Source: Polymorphum gilvum SL003B-26A1 (lineage in GTDB: Bacteria > Pseudomonadota > Alphaproteobacteria > Rhizobiales > Stappiaceae). Taken from it: a DNA stretch of 64,000 bases. A program made the translations under genes and the position numbers. The stretch covers positions 4,541,001 through 4,605,000 of the forward strand of contig NC_015259.1 of assembly GCF_000192745.1 (NCBI RefSeq). The letters are read 5' to 3'. Positions within the stretch are counted from its first letter, which is position 1. Each line of letters opens with the position of its first letter. Of this stretch, positions 1-10,061 are shown in pieces. Under the pieces are notes generated by a model, which worked only from the letters and a program-made list of their open reading frames with translations, searched no databases and was not told the DNA's origin.

Positions 1-1469
1 CCGAAGATCTGGCGGAACTCGGTGGCGATCTTGGCGGCATAGACCACCGCTTCCGGATCGTCGCCGTTGACGTGGAAGATCGGCGCCTCGATGACCTTCG
101 CCACATCCGAGGGATAGGGCGAGGAGCGCGAGAAGCGCGGGTTGGTGGTGAAGCCGATCTGGTTGTTGATGATGACGTGGATCGACCCGCCGGTGCGATG
201 GCCGCGCAGGGCCGACAGGCCGAAGCATTCGGCCACGACGCCCTGGCCGGCGAAGGCGGCATCGCCGTGCAGCAGCAGAGGCAGCACCTTGGAACGGTCG
301 ATCGTCGTGGTGTCGGTCACCCAGTGGCCGTCGACAGCCGAATGCTGGTCCTGCTTGGCGCGTGCCTTGCCGAGCACCACCGGGTTGACGATCTCCAGGT
401 GCGACGGGTTGGCCGTCAGCGACAGGTGCACGTCATTGCCGTCGAAGCTGCGGTCGGAGGAAGCGCCGAGGTGATACTTGACGTCGCCGGAGCCCTCGAC
501 ATCGTCCGGGGCGTAGGAGCCGCCCTTGAACTCGTGGAAGATCGCCCGGTGCGGCTTGGCCATGACCTGCGACAGGACGTTGAGGCGGCCACGGTGGGCC
601 ATGCCGAGCACGATCTCCTTCAGGCCCATCTGGCCACCGCGCTTGATGATCTGCTCAAGCGCCGGGATCAGCGCCTCGCCGCCATCGAGGCCGAAGCGCT
701 TGGTGCCCGTATACTTCACATCGAGGAACTTCTCGAAGCCCTCAGCCTCGACCAGCTTGTTCAGGATCGCGCGCTTGCCGCGCGGCGTGAACTCGACGTG
801 CTTGTCCGGGCCCTCGATGCGTTCCTGGATCCAGGCCTTAGCGGCCGGATCCGAGATGTGCATGAACTCGACGCCGAGCGTGGAACAATAGGTCCGCTTG
901 AGGATCTCGAGCATCTCGCGGATGGTCGCGTATTCGAGGCCGAGCACGTGATCGATGAAGATCGGCCGGTCCCAGTCCTCGTCCGAGAAGCCGTAGGACG
1001 AGGGATGCAGTTCCTCGTGGTCGCCCGGAGGCGACAGGCGCAGCGGGTCGAGGTCGGCGTGCAGATGGCCACGCATGCGATAGGCGCGGATCATCATCAG
1101 CGCGCGCACGGAATCGCGCGTTGCCTGATGGACGTCGGCGTCCGATAGTCTGGCGCCCTTCGCCTCGGCCTGCTTCTTCAGCTTGTCGCCGAGCGCCTTC
1201 TCGACCGGCGCCCAGTTGCCGTCGAAGGCGTTGACGAGGTCGCCGTGGGCCGGCAACGGCCAGTCCGCCCGCTTCCAGGGGGCGCCGCGCGCTTCCCTGA
1301 GCACGTCGGCCTTCTCATCCTGGAGCGCGCCGAAGAAATCCTGCCACTCGGGATCGAGCGAGGCGGGATTCTCCTGATACTGCGCGTAGAGTTCTTCGAT
1401 ATAGGCTGCGTTGGCGCCGTAAAGGAACGACGTCAGCGCGAAGACATTGTTCGCGTCCTGCCGTGCCAT
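1..1469 (-). CDS. sucA: 2-oxoglutarate dehydrogenase E1 component (5' part; 3' end outside window)
   Basis: This is the first ~489 codons of the thiamine-diphosphate E1 subunit that decarboxylates 2-oxoglutarate in the TCA cycle and passes the succinyl group to the E2 subunit. Translation on the minus strand begins MARQDANNVFALTSFLYGAN, the usual rhizobial N-terminus, and carries the E1 landmarks YCSTLGVEFMHI, GMAHRGRLNVL and the HLSLTANPSHLE stretch. The ATG at 1469 is the natural start. The gene lies downstream of sucD in the same direction, with 197 bases between, room for its own promoter. The C-terminal half is cut off by the window edge, so completeness cannot be judged. Confidence 0.96.
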   Translation of the reverse strand, partial: MARQDANNVFALTSFLYGANAAYIEELYAQYQENPASLDPEWQDFFGALQDEKADVLREARGAPWKRADWPLPAHGDLVNAFDGNWAPVEKALGDKLKKQAEAKGARLSDADVHQATRDSVRALMMIRAYRMRGHLHADLDPLRLSPPGDHEELHPSSYGFSDEDWDRPIFIDHVLGLEYATIREMLEILKRTYCSTLGVEFMHISDPAAKAWIQERIEGPDKHVEFTPRGKRAILNKLVEAEGFEKFLDVKYTGTKRFGLDGGEALIPALEQIIKRGGQMGLKEIVLGMAHRGRLNVLSQVMAKPHRAIFHEFKGGSYAPDDVEGSGDVKYHLGASSDRSFDGNDVHLSLTANPSHLEIVNPVVLGKARAKQDQHSAVDGHWVTDTTTIDRSKVLPLLLHGDAAFAGQGVVAECFGLSALRGHRTGGSIHVIINNQIGFTTNPRFSRSSPYPSDVAKVIEAPIFHVNGDDPEAVVYAAKIATEFRQIF

Positions 1470-1666
1470 GTCCGCTCAGCGGAGGGTCTCTCCGCCCTTT
1501 TTATTGCCGGATGCACCGGTAAGCACACCCTGGTTTCCGCCTTTGGACCCGCGCCAGGGACGCGGACCCTCTCAAACTTCGGAGGAGACGACCGCCTCCC
1601 CCGCATCCTTCATCATGCCTTACTAACCGTAAACAAATTGCGCGGTTTTTAAGGCAAGCGGGCCAA

Positions 1667-2575
1667 TCAGCCCTTCAAAACCTCGACCAGCGTCTCGCCG
1701 AGCTTGGCCGGCGACGGGGAGACGCGGATGCCCGCCGCCTCCATGGCCGCGATCTTGTCCTCGGCCCCGCCCTTGCCGCCGGAGATGACGGCGCCGGCAT
1801 GACCCATGGTGCGGCCCTTCGGCGCCGTGCGACCGGCAATGAAGCCGGCCATCGGCTTCTTGCGGCCGCGCTTCGCCTCGTCCCTGAGGAACTGGGCGGC
1901 ATCCTCCTCGGCCGAACCGCCGATCTCGCCGATCATGATGATCGACTGGGTGGCGTCGTCGGCGAGGAACATCTCCAGCACGTCGATGAACTCGGTGCCC
2001 TTGACCGGATCGCCGCCGATGCCCACCGCCGTGGTCTGGCCGAGGCCGGCGTTGGAGGTCTGGAACACCGCCTCGTAGGTCAGCGTGCCCGACCGCGAGA
2101 CGATGCCGACCGAGCCCTTCTTGAAGATGGAACCCGGCATGATGCCGATCTTGCACTCTTCCGGGGTCAGGATGCCGGGGCAGTTGGGCCCGAGCAGACG
2201 CGACTTCGACTTCTCCAGTCGGGCCTTGACCTTGACCATGTCGGCGACCGGAATGCCTTCCGTGATGCAGACGATGAACGGGATCTCGGCCTCGATCGCC
2301 TCGATGATGGCCGCGCCCGCGCCTGCCGGCGGGACGTAGATCACGGAAGCGTCGGCGCCGGTGGCGTCCTTCGCCTCGGCGACGGAGGCGTAGATCGGCA
2401 GCGTTGCCGAGGCGTCGACGCCCGAGGTCCAGGTCTCACCGCCCTTGGCCGGATGGACGCCGGCGACCATCCTGGTGCCGTAGTACTGCAGCGCCTGTTC
2501 GGTATGGAACGTGCCGGTCTTGCCGGTCAGGCCCTGGACGATGACCTTGGTGTCCTTGTTGACGAGAATGGACAT
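1667..2575 (-). CDS. sucD: Succinate-CoA ligase, alpha subunit
   Basis: Alpha subunit of succinyl-CoA synthetase, which makes ATP or GTP from succinyl-CoA in the TCA cycle. The 302 residues match the usual family length. The N-terminal Rossmann CoA-binding domain begins [20 protein letters not shown], and the phosphohistidine loop near the C-terminus reads [19 protein letters not shown], with the His that is phosphorylated during catalysis. The ATG overlaps the sucC stop by one base (TGATG), so the two subunits are translationally coupled. The order mdh-sucC-sucD-sucA on one strand is standard for alphaproteobacteria. Confidence 0.98.
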   Translation of the reverse strand: MSILVNKDTKVIVQGLTGKTGTFHTEQALQYYGTRMVAGVHPAKGGETWTSGVDASATLPIYASVAEAKDATGADASVIYVPPAGAGAAIIEAIEAEIPFIVCITEGIPVADMVKVKARLEKSKSRLLGPNCPGILTPEECKIGIMPGSIFKKGSVGIVSRSGTLTYEAVFQTSNAGLGQTTAVGIGGDPVKGTEFIDVLEMFLADDATQSIIMIGEIGGSAEEDAAQFLRDEAKRGRKKPMAGFIAGRTAPKGRTMGHAGAVISGGKGGAEDKIAAMEAAGIRVSPSPAKLGETLVEVLKG

Positions 2576-3774
2576 CAGGCGGCTCCCTTCACGGCAGCGA
2601 CAATCTTCTTGGCGGCGTCGTCGAGGTCGTCGGCGGCGATCACGTTGAGACCGCTTTCGGCGATGATCTTCTTGCCGAGTTCGACGTTAGTGCCTTCCAG
2701 GCGGACGACGAGGGGCACCTGCAGGCCGACCTCGCGCACGGCGGCCAACACGCCTTCCGCGATCACGTCGCAGCGCATGATGCCGCCGAAGATGTTGACC
2801 AGGATGCCCTTCACGTTCGGATCGGACGTGATGATCTTGAAAGCCGCAGTGACCTTTTCCTTGGAGGCGCCGCCACCGACATCGAGGAAGTTCGCCGGCT
2901 CGGCGCCGTAGAGCTTGATGATGTCCATGGTCGCCATGGCAAGGCCGGCACCGTTGACCATGCAGCCGATGTTGCCGTCGAGGGCGACGTAGGCGAGGTC
3001 ATACTTGGAGGCCTCGATCTCCTTCTCGTCTTCCTCGGTGATGTCGCGCAGGGCGACGATCTCGGGATGGCGGAACAGGGCGTTGCCGTCGAAGGAGACC
3101 TTGGCGTCGAGGACGCGCAGGCGGCCGTCCTTCATGACGATCAGCGGGTTGATCTCCAGAAGGCTCATGTCCTTTTCCATGAACGCCTTGTAGAGGATCG
3201 GGAACAGCGTCATGCCATCGGCGCGGGCGGCGCCCTCCAGCTCGAGCGCGTCGCACAGCCTCGCGGCATCCGCCTCGGTCACGCCGGTATCGGGATCGAT
3301 GGCGACGGTGACGATCTTCTCGGGCGTATGTTCGGCGACGGCCTCGATGTCCATGCCGCCCTCGGTCGAGACGACGAAGGCCGGGCGGCCAACGGAGCGG
3401 TCGACCAGGATCGACAGGTAGAGTTCGCGCTCGATGTCGGCGCCGTCCTCGATGTAGAGACGGTTGACGACCTTGCCGGCCGGGCCGGTCTGGGCGGTCA
3501 CCAGGGTATGCCCAAGCATTTCCCTGGCGTTCTTGACGACGTCCTCCAGCGAGAAGGAGAGACGGACACCGCCCTTGGCATCGGCGGGCAGTTCCTTGAA
3601 CTTGCCCTTGCCGCGGCCGCCGGCGTGGATCTGGGACTTCACGACCCAGAGCGGTCCAGGCAGCTTGCGGGCCGCGGCCGCGGCCTCGTCGGCCGAGAAG
3701 ATCGCGACGCCCTCGGCGACCGGCGCGCCGTATTCCTTCAGGACCGCCTTGGCCTGATACTCATGAATGTTCAT
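2575..3774 (-). CDS. sucC: Succinate-CoA ligase, beta subunit
   Basis: Beta subunit of succinyl-CoA synthetase, which binds the nucleotide in an ATP-grasp fold. The protein begins [20 protein letters not shown], the canonical N-terminus, and has the ATP-grasp glycine-rich segment [13 protein letters not shown] around residue 52. The C-terminal ligase domain contains [15 protein letters not shown]. At 399 residues it is full length. A strong ribosome site (GGGGGAGA) precedes the ATG. It lies 71 bases after mdh and overlaps sucD by one base. Confidence 0.98.
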   Translation of the reverse strand: MNIHEYQAKAVLKEYGAPVAEGVAIFSADEAAAAARKLPGPLWVVKSQIHAGGRGKGKFKELPADAKGGVRLSFSLEDVVKNAREMLGHTLVTAQTGPAGKVVNRLYIEDGADIERELYLSILVDRSVGRPAFVVSTEGGMDIEAVAEHTPEKIVTVAIDPDTGVTEADAARLCDALELEGAARADGMTLFPILYKAFMEKDMSLLEINPLIVMKDGRLRVLDAKVSFDGNALFRHPEIVALRDITEEDEKEIEASKYDLAYVALDGNIGCMVNGAGLAMATMDIIKLYGAEPANFLDVGGGASKEKVTAAFKIITSDPNVKGILVNIFGGIMRCDVIAEGVLAAVREVGLQVPLVVRLEGTNVELGKKIIAESGLNVIAADDLDDAAKKIVAAVKGAA

Positions 3775-3845
3775 TGTCTCCCCCGTCGTTCGGAGGACCG
3801 CCGCCGGAAATCGGCGTCGGCCGTTGACTTGATGAGGTCAGCCGA

Positions 3846-4841
<996 letters not shown>

Positions 4842-4967
4842 TCACGCCATCCGCCGATGACTGCGGATGGCACTACTCTCTTTGGCCCCGTCACGCAAGC
4901 TAATCGAAAGCATATTACGCAACGACAGACCACATTCCGGCGCCCCTTGCGCGCCTGCGTGCATGAC

Positions 4968-6149
4968 CTAAACGGAATGCGTACCAAAGCGCGCATTGCC
5001 GCGGTTCTCGCCCCCCAGATAGGCCTCCGACCGCATCTCGATGAGCCGGGAGATCGTGCGGTCGAACTCGAAGATTTCCGGCCCGCTCGGCGCGCGGTAG
5101 AGACCGTCCGGCTCGGTCTCCGCCGAGATGATGGCCTTGACGCCGTTGTCGTAGAGCGTGTCGATCAGGGTGATGAAACGCTTGGCCTCGTTGCGGCGGG
5201 ACAGGTCCATCGCCGGCACGCCCTCGATGAACACCGTTCCGTAGGCATGGGCGATGCGCAGGTAGTCGGCGGCGCCGAGCGGCTGGCCGCACAGGTCGGC
5301 GAAGGCGAAGCGGGCGACGCCGGAAGCGACCCGGGGCACCTCGATCCGACGCCCCTTCATCTCCAGGTGCTCGCTGTGCTCGGGCATGCCGTGGGTCAGC
5401 CTGGACCACAGGTCCTCGATCACCCGGTCCGTCGCCGGGCCGAGCGGGCTGACGTAGACCGGGGCGCCGCCGAGCTTCTCCAGCCGGTAGTCGACCGGGG
5501 AATCGAGCTTCAGCACGTCGGCATGGCGCTTGAGCAGGTCGACGAAGGGCAGGAACAGCTGGCGGTTTAGCCCGTCCTTGTAGAGCGAATCCGGCTCGAC
5601 GTTGGAGGTCGCGACGACCACGACGCCGCGGGCGAAGAGCTGCGAGAACAGCCGGGCGAGGATCATCGCATCGGCGATGTCGGTGACCGAGAACTCGTCG
5701 AAGCACAGCAGACGAGTTTCCTCGGCGATCTGCGCCGCGACCGGCTGGATCGGATCGTCGCCCTTGACCTCGCCGCGCTTGAGCGCCTGGCGCCAGGCGT
5801 GGATGCGCTCGTGCGTCTCGGCCATGAACTCGTGGAAGTGCACCCGCCGTTTGCGGCGGATGACCGTCACCTCCATGAACAGGTCCATGAGCATGGTCTT
5901 GCCACGGCCGACCCCGCCCCACAGGTAGAGGCCGCGCACCGAGGCCCAAAGTTCGTTCTTCTTGCGCGCGAACAGCCAGCCGAGCGAGCTCTTCTTGGAC
6001 GCGAGGCGGGCTTCCGCAAGGCGGGCGTTGAGCAGGTCGAGGCGGCGCACGGCTTCTCGTTGTGCAGCGTCCTCGGCGATCGCACCCGACGCCACGAGGG
6101 CGTCGTAGCGCACGGCAAGGGCACGACTGGCCGGCAGATCCACCGTCAA
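4968..6149 (-). CDS. zapE: Cell division protein ZapE (AFG1-like ATPase)
   Basis: AFG1-type P-loop ATPase; the E. coli homologue ZapE acts at the division septum with FtsZ. Walker A is GGVGRGKTMLMDLF and Walker B is LLCFDEFSVTDIADAMIL, followed by the family segment VVVVATSNVEPDSLYKDGLN. The frame is open to a TTG at 6221, but I prefer the TTG at 6149 (393 residues, MTVDLPASRALAVRYDAL). It has a GGAGA Shine-Dalgarno sequence seven bases upstream and brings the protein to the usual family length. The alternative adds 24 poorly conserved residues. It neighbours mdh, as in many Rhizobiales. Confidence 0.92.
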   Translation of the reverse strand: MTVDLPASRALAVRYDALVASGAIAEDAAQREAVRRLDLLNARLAEARLASKKSSLGWLFARKKNELWASVRGLYLWGGVGRGKTMLMDLFMEVTVIRRKRRVHFHEFMAETHERIHAWRQALKRGEVKGDDPIQPVAAQIAEETRLLCFDEFSVTDIADAMILARLFSQLFARGVVVVATSNVEPDSLYKDGLNRQLFLPFVDLLKRHADVLKLDSPVDYRLEKLGGAPVYVSPLGPATDRVIEDLWSRLTHGMPEHSEHLEMKGRRIEVPRVASGVARFAFADLCGQPLGAADYLRIAHAYGTVFIEGVPAMDLSRRNEAKRFITLIDTLYDNGVKAIISAETEPDGLYRAPSGPEIFEFDRTISRLIEMRSEAYLGGENRGNARFGTHSV

Positions 6150-6411
6150 CGTCAGGTCTCCGCGTGCACCCGGGCCGGGCCCGGTCGAGCGCACCGCAAG
6201 AATGCGCACACGTGCATACAATGTCCGGTGTTGCGATACGGAGATTGGCGCCCGCGCGCAAGCCCTATTCCGACCGGCGCCCGGTTTTTAGCAGATTACT
6301 GCCAGCGGGAGGTAAACGCGAAGCACATGATGCGGATCAAGGCATGCGCGGCGACTTGGGGAATAGTCTGGGCAGACGTGGGCCCCGGCCCGCCCGTGCA
6401 CGAGACATCCC

Positions 6412-6813
6412 ATGGACCTGACAGCATTGACGCCAGTCCAGCGGAGCCTGTGGTCGAGGGTCGAGGAGCTCTGGCAGCTCGGCATCGCGCAGGATCCGGA
6501 GCCGGTGCGGCGCGCGTTGCATCCCGACTATTGCGGCTGGGTGACCGGGACGGATGCGCCGCACGACCGGGCGGCTGCCGTGGCCTCGGTCGGCCCCGGC
6601 TCGCCGCGCATCCTCGGCCATCGGCTGGAGCCTTTGGCGGTGTCCGTATTCGAGGACATGGTCGGCGTCGTTCACTACCGCTATGAGGCCGACGTCGAGA
6701 CCACAGCTGGCGCAGGTCGAAGCGTCACCGGCCGATGGAGCGAGGTGTATCTGCGCCGGAACGGCGAGTGGACCATGATCTCCGTCAGCGGCGGCCCCGA
6801 CGGCGAACGGTGA
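6412..6813 (+). CDS. NTF2-like / SnoaL-like domain protein (DUF4440 type)
   Basis: A 133-residue single-domain protein of the NTF2-like alpha+beta barrel superfamily. The N-terminal helix pattern (VEELWQLGIAQDPEPVRRALHPDYCGWVTG) and the closing strands (VTGRWSEVYLRRNGEWTMIS) are typical of DUF4440/SnoaL-like proteins. Members include small-molecule enzymes and ligand-binding proteins, so substrate and role cannot be told. It has no signal peptide. It is divergent from zapE across about 260 bases (6150-6411) and convergent with the following gene. Confidence 0.75.
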   Translation: MDLTALTPVQRSLWSRVEELWQLGIAQDPEPVRRALHPDYCGWVTGTDAPHDRAAAVASVGPGSPRILGHRLEPLAVSVFEDMVGVVHYRYEADVETTAGAGRSVTGRWSEVYLRRNGEWTMISVSGGPDGER

Positions 6814-6832
6814 AGCGAGGGGGCGCGCAGGC

Positions 6833-7609
6833 TCAGCAGCGGACCAGCCGGCCGGCCCGGCCGGCCTGGCGCTCCTGGAGGGAAAGCAGCCGGGCCACCA
6901 GTTCGCGTTCGCCCGGCTTGGCGAGATCGGCGCCCCGGCCGCGGCCGTCGGAAAGAATCCAGGCGTTGCCGGCGCGCACGATGTCGAGTTCGACCGGATC
7001 GGCCGGATCGAGACCGAGCTTGCCGAACAGATCATCGCTGCCGTCGCCGGCGGCGACGCGCCGCAAGGCGCGGTGGAATCCGGCCAGATCCCGGGCGTCG
7101 ACGACCGTGGTGCGCAGGCCCTCGCCGGCCAGGGTCGCAAGGCGACAGATGCCGGGCCCGTCTGGAATGATGTCCGACCGGCAAGGGCTGGCCGCCAGAT
7201 CGCCGACCGGAGTCCATTCCGCCCGCACGGTGACTGTGACCGGATCGCGCAGCGCCTGCATGGCCTTGCGCAGTCGCTGGAGGCTGCCGGATGCCTTATC
7301 GGCATCGACCTGCAGCAATACCGCACTCTCGCGCTGCCCCCGCTCCGCCACGGCGGTGCCGCCGATACGCAGGCGCCGGAACACGACGAGGCTGCGCTTC
7401 AGGTCGGTGCGCTCGACCCTCCAGCCGGCGTCGAGCCATGCATTCTGGTGCACCAGGCTGCCGCCGGAATTGGCCCACCAGGTCCGGTGTTCACGCGCGC
7501 TTTTGGGAAGATCGGAGCCGAGTATCTGCTCGACGTCCTCCAGACGGGCGGCCCACAGCACTTCGTCGAGCCGCGCCAGATGTGCCCGCAAGGGATCGTA
7601 TTTCGCCAT
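6833..7609 (-). CDS. DUF7662-like protein of unknown function
   Basis: About 258 residues. The first ~65 (AKYDPLRAHLARLDEVLWAA... then LPKSAREHRTWWAN) match the pattern I know as DUF7662: a short helix, an acidic 'VEQILG' segment, then an LP-SAR-HR-WW-N motif followed by an alanine/glycine-rich turn. The remaining ~190 residues are not recognised. They contain no signal peptide, membrane segment or catalytic motif I can name, but several acidic and arginine-rich stretches. The ATG at 7609 is chosen over a GTG at 7615. It is convergent with the NTF2-like gene and lies just downstream of the lipoprotein gene on the same strand (77-base gap). Confidence 0.6.
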   Translation of the reverse strand: MAKYDPLRAHLARLDEVLWAARLEDVEQILGSDLPKSAREHRTWWANSGGSLVHQNAWLDAGWRVERTDLKRSLVVFRRLRIGGTAVAERGQRESAVLLQVDADKASGSLQRLRKAMQALRDPVTVTVRAEWTPVGDLAASPCRSDIIPDGPGICRLATLAGEGLRTTVVDARDLAGFHRALRRVAAGDGSDDLFGKLGLDPADPVELDIVRAGNAWILSDGRGRGADLAKPGERELVARLLSLQERQAGRAGRLVRC

Positions 7610-7686
7610 CTGCACCCATTACCCATGCTCGTCGCCGGGCAGGGTTGCACGCGGGGCGTGAAATTTGCGAGAAACCGGCCACCGCC

Positions 7687-8232
7687 TCAGCGCGAGAAAG
7701 AGATCGCACGTCCGGTCGCGGTCTGCCCGCTGAAGCGGTCACCGCCGCTTGCGTAGAGTTGGGCGACCTGATCGCCGGCGGCCCCCTTCAAGACCACGAG
7801 CTTGCCGTTCAGATCCCACGCGGAGATGCCGGCCAGCGCCGGATCGGAGCAGCCGCGGGTGTTGGCGCGATAGCCGCCGGTCCAGGTCGTCAATGTCATG
7901 AACAGCATGCAATTGTCGGCGCCGGAGGCGAGCTTCCAGCCGCCGAGCATGTCGTTTCGACCGATTTCCCGCGCATCCGTGGGCTCGGGCAGCGGGCCCG
8001 CCGCCGCGACCTCCGTGCCCGGCGCGCCGTCGAGCGGCTGCCCGGACAAGGGCTCGCCGGTCACGGTGCCGGGAAGCGGCTCGAGCGGCTGCAACTGGCC
8101 TCCGGCCACGGGCGTGGTCGGCGTCGCCGGCAGCGGCGCTGCGTACTGGCGCTGCGAGCCGATGCCGAGGCGCTGGCAGCCGGCCACGCCGAGCAGGCAA
8201 CATACCACCGCGATCGTCGCTACACGTTTCAT
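7687..8232 (-). CDS. Omp19/AprI-Inh-type outer-membrane lipoprotein
   Basis: A 181-residue lipoprotein. The N-terminus MKRVATIAVVCCLLGVAGCQ has a lipobox (VAGC) with the modified cysteine at residue 19. A proline/alanine-rich linker follows to about residue 85. The C-terminal ~95 residues (IGRNDMLGGWKLASGADNCMLFMTLT ... GGYRANTRGC) look like the AprI/Inh beta-barrel fold, with a cysteine pair. This is the layout of Brucella Omp19, an outer-membrane lipoprotein reported to inhibit proteases. Inhibitory activity here is inference from family. A TATAAA-like -10 lies at about 8262-8267 on the minus strand, and GAGG precedes the ATG. Confidence 0.8.
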   Translation of the reverse strand: MKRVATIAVVCCLLGVAGCQRLGIGSQRQYAAPLPATPTTPVAGGQLQPLEPLPGTVTGEPLSGQPLDGAPGTEVAAAGPLPEPTDAREIGRNDMLGGWKLASGADNCMLFMTLTTWTGGYRANTRGCSDPALAGISAWDLNGKLVVLKGAAGDQVAQLYASGGDRFSGQTATGRAISFSR

Positions 8233-8331
8233 ATCGAATCAGTCCTCATTCCGCCGCGCTTGTTTATAGTCTAGCGCTTATGGTGGATAATTGCGTCCCC
8301 GGCAAACGGCCTATTCACGATGTTGGTGCTC

Positions 8332-8346
8332 GGCAATTGAATTGCC
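8332..8346. promoter_or_regulatory. 15-bp palindrome overlapping the -35 element of the GNAT gene
   Basis: GGCAATTGAATTGCC is a perfect inverted repeat (7-bp arms around a single G). It covers the -35 hexamer of the predicted promoter just downstream, a position expected for a repressor operator. The protein that would bind it is unknown. Confidence 0.45.
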
Positions 8347-8366
8347 AGCGACCGACCCGATATAAT
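8337..8366 (+). promoter_or_regulatory. Predicted sigma-70 promoter of the GNAT gene
   Basis: TTGAAT at 8337-8342 and a perfect TATAAT at 8361-8366 are separated by 18 bases, a near-consensus housekeeping promoter. Transcription would start near 8373, about 50 bases before the acetyltransferase start codon at 8424. Confidence 0.6.
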
Positions 8367-8423
8367 GTCTATAAGTCTTAGGAGGACCCAAGGGCGGCTC
8401 GTAACTCCGGCAAGGAACGAGAC

Positions 8424-8984
8424 ATGCCGCACCTTTCAAGAAACGGCAGCATCCGCCAGCTTGGCAGCGCCGACAAGCACCTGTTCCGAGACCACCTGCT
8501 GCGCCTCGATCCCGAGACGCTGCGGAGCCGTTTCGCTATGCTCGCGAGCGACACGTTCCTGCGGGCCTATGTCGAAACGTCGTTCTCGCTCGACACCCTG
8601 ATCTACGGCTATTTCGAGGACGGCGCGTTGCGCGGCTCCGCAGAGCTGCGTCCGATCGGAGGCCCCGATTCGGCCGAGGCGGCGTTCTGTGTCGAGTCAG
8701 GCTGGCGGGGCCAGGGCCTCGGTACCACGCTCATGGAACTGACCCTGGTCGCCGCACGGGCGCGGGGTTACCAGCACATCTACATCAACTGCCTGGCGAC
8801 CAACCGCAGCATGCAGGCGCTGGCGCGCAAGTTCGCCGCCGACCTGACGTTCGAATCGGGCGACGTGGTCGGCCATCTGCGCCCGCCGGCACCGGGCTTC
8901 TGGGACCAGCCGCGCGCCTGGCTGCGCGAGAAGGCGCAGATGCTGCGCCAGGCGCTTGCCGGCGATCGATCGGCGGCGCGATAG
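8424..8984 (+). CDS. GNAT family N-acetyltransferase
   Basis: A 186-residue single-domain GNAT acetyltransferase using acetyl-CoA. The fold runs from about residue 10 to 160. The acetyl-CoA pyrophosphate-binding loop is WRGQGLGTTLM (motif A), followed by the helix and strand ARGYQHIYINCLATN and the helix MQALARKFAADLTFE. The early segment RDHLLRLDPETLRSRF resembles GNATs fused to or acting with protein-lysine acetylation systems, but the acceptor is unknown. AAGGA precedes the ATG. It is convergent with the degenerate phosphatase gene (7-base gap) and has a clear promoter upstream. Confidence 0.85.
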   Translation: MPHLSRNGSIRQLGSADKHLFRDHLLRLDPETLRSRFAMLASDTFLRAYVETSFSLDTLIYGYFEDGALRGSAELRPIGGPDSAEAAFCVESGWRGQGLGTTLMELTLVAARARGYQHIYINCLATNRSMQALARKFAADLTFESGDVVGHLRPPAPGFWDQPRAWLREKAQMLRQALAGDRSAAR

Positions 8985-8991
8985 GCCGGAA

Positions 8992-9450
8992 TCACCCGGC
9001 CCGCAGCAGACGGGCGGCACCCGGCCGGCGCCCCGTCGCCGACAGGCAGCGGTCGATGCACAGCCGGATGCGCCGGAACAGTTCGGCCGGACGGCCGGAC
9101 ACGTCGGCCATGGCTTGCGGGTCCGCGATGTCCCACAGGGTCCGGGCCGGATCGCCACGCCAGCACGGCTGACTGTCCGATGCGACGGCCGCCGCCAGGG
9201 CAACGATGCGATCGGGCTGCGGCGCGTGCGGCAGCAGAAACACGTCCCAGCTCTTGGGCGCCAGACCGGCGGTGGACAGACCGTGCTCGTCCAGCAGCCG
9301 GACGGCATGCGGATGCAGCGCGGAGCCGGGTCGCGGACCGGCCGAGAAGGCCCTGATCCGGCGGCCGGCGACCGCATTCAGATAGGCTTCCGCGAGCGGT
9401 CCGAGCAACGCGTTGTCCGGGCAGACGAACAGCACGGTGGATATCGACAT
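8992..9450 (-). CDS. Degenerate low-molecular-weight protein tyrosine phosphatase-like protein
   Basis: A 152-residue protein with the LMW-PTP/arsenate reductase fold: VLFVCPDNALLGPLAEAYLN at residues 6-25 aligns with the P-loop of the family, and FSAGPRPGSALHPHAVRLLDEHG follows as in active members. The catalytic P-loop is C-x5-R-S in active enzymes. Here Cys10 remains, but the essential Arg is Leu16 and the following Ser is Gly17. Loss of the phosphate-binding arginine suggests a non-catalytic or re-purposed protein. The ATG at 9450 is preferred over a GTG at 9465 because GCGAGG lies about ten bases upstream of it. The gene is divergent from the rhodanese gene. Confidence 0.7.
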   Translation of the reverse strand: MSISTVLFVCPDNALLGPLAEAYLNAVAGRRIRAFSAGPRPGSALHPHAVRLLDEHGLSTAGLAPKSWDVFLLPHAPQPDRIVALAAAVASDSQPCWRGDPARTLWDIADPQAMADVSGRPAELFRRIRLCIDRCLSATGRRPGAARLLRAG

Positions 9451-9664
9451 GGCAGCGCCTCGCACGAATCAATGCCCCACGCCCTGCGGTCTAGGCCGGT
9501 GACGCAACGGACATATGACATTCGCGGGCGGCGGACGGGCAGGTCGGGGCGCCTGCGGCGCGGACCGGACATTTTTTTCACGGGCTGCGGCAGCGTTGCC
9601 GCATGACGGCCCGACTGTTTTGCCTATAGTTCCGCGACGGACCACCCATCAGCGGAGACACCAC

Positions 9665-10042
9665 ATGGCAACAACGGAAACGATCGGCGGCGGCACGCTG
9701 GAAACGCTCAGCGCCGAGGAAGTCAAGGCGCTCTACGACGCCAACTCGATCATCCTGATCGACGTGCGGACGCCGGGCGAATATGCGTTCGAGCACATCG
9801 CCGGCGCTTTGCTGGCACCGATGTCGAGCTTCGATCCGGCGCGCCTGCCGAGCGGTGGCGACCGGCCGATCGTGCTGCATTGCGGCTCGGGAGTGCGGTC
9901 GCGGCGGATGGCGGAGAAATGCATCGAGGCCGGCTTTTCCAGGATCAGCCACATGGGCGGCGGCTTCGGCGCCTGGAAGCAGGCCGGCTACGGCTTCCTC
10001 GGCACCGATCCCGCGACCGGCGCGCACGTTCCACGTCCCTGA
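9665..10042 (+). CDS. Single-domain rhodanese-like sulfurtransferase
   Basis: A 125-residue rhodanese domain. LIDVRTPGEYAFEHIAGALL at residues 31-50 is the conserved CH2A-like segment, and the active loop is HCGSGVRS with Cys73 as the persulfide-carrying residue. The C-terminal GFGAWKQAGYG motif is also standard. Such proteins move sulfane sulfur between small thiols and proteins in the cytoplasm. The ATG at 9665 has GGAGA upstream; a longer reading from 9515 lacks support. A TATAGT -10-like element sits at 9625-9630. It is convergent with the AhpD-like gene. Confidence 0.88.
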   Translation: MATTETIGGGTLETLSAEEVKALYDANSIILIDVRTPGEYAFEHIAGALLAPMSSFDPARLPSGGDRPIVLHCGSGVRSRRMAEKCIEAGFSRISHMGGGFGAWKQAGYGFLGTDPATGAHVPRP

Positions 10043-10061
10043 CGGGACGCGGGCCGGACTT

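Noticed and set aside
1470-1666. Search for a terminator after sucD
   Set aside because: No stem with a T-run found on the minus strand; sucA may be cotranscribed or use its own promoter.
4857-5570. Plus-strand frame of 237 codons opposite zapE
   Set aside because: Antisense to a well-supported gene with Walker motifs and without any domain of its own.
9588-9606. Small hairpin GCGGCA-GCGT-TGCCGC near the rhodanese promoter, next to a run of T
   Set aside because: The T-run is on the wrong side of the stem for a terminator in either direction, and a 6-bp stem is expected by chance in GC-rich DNA.
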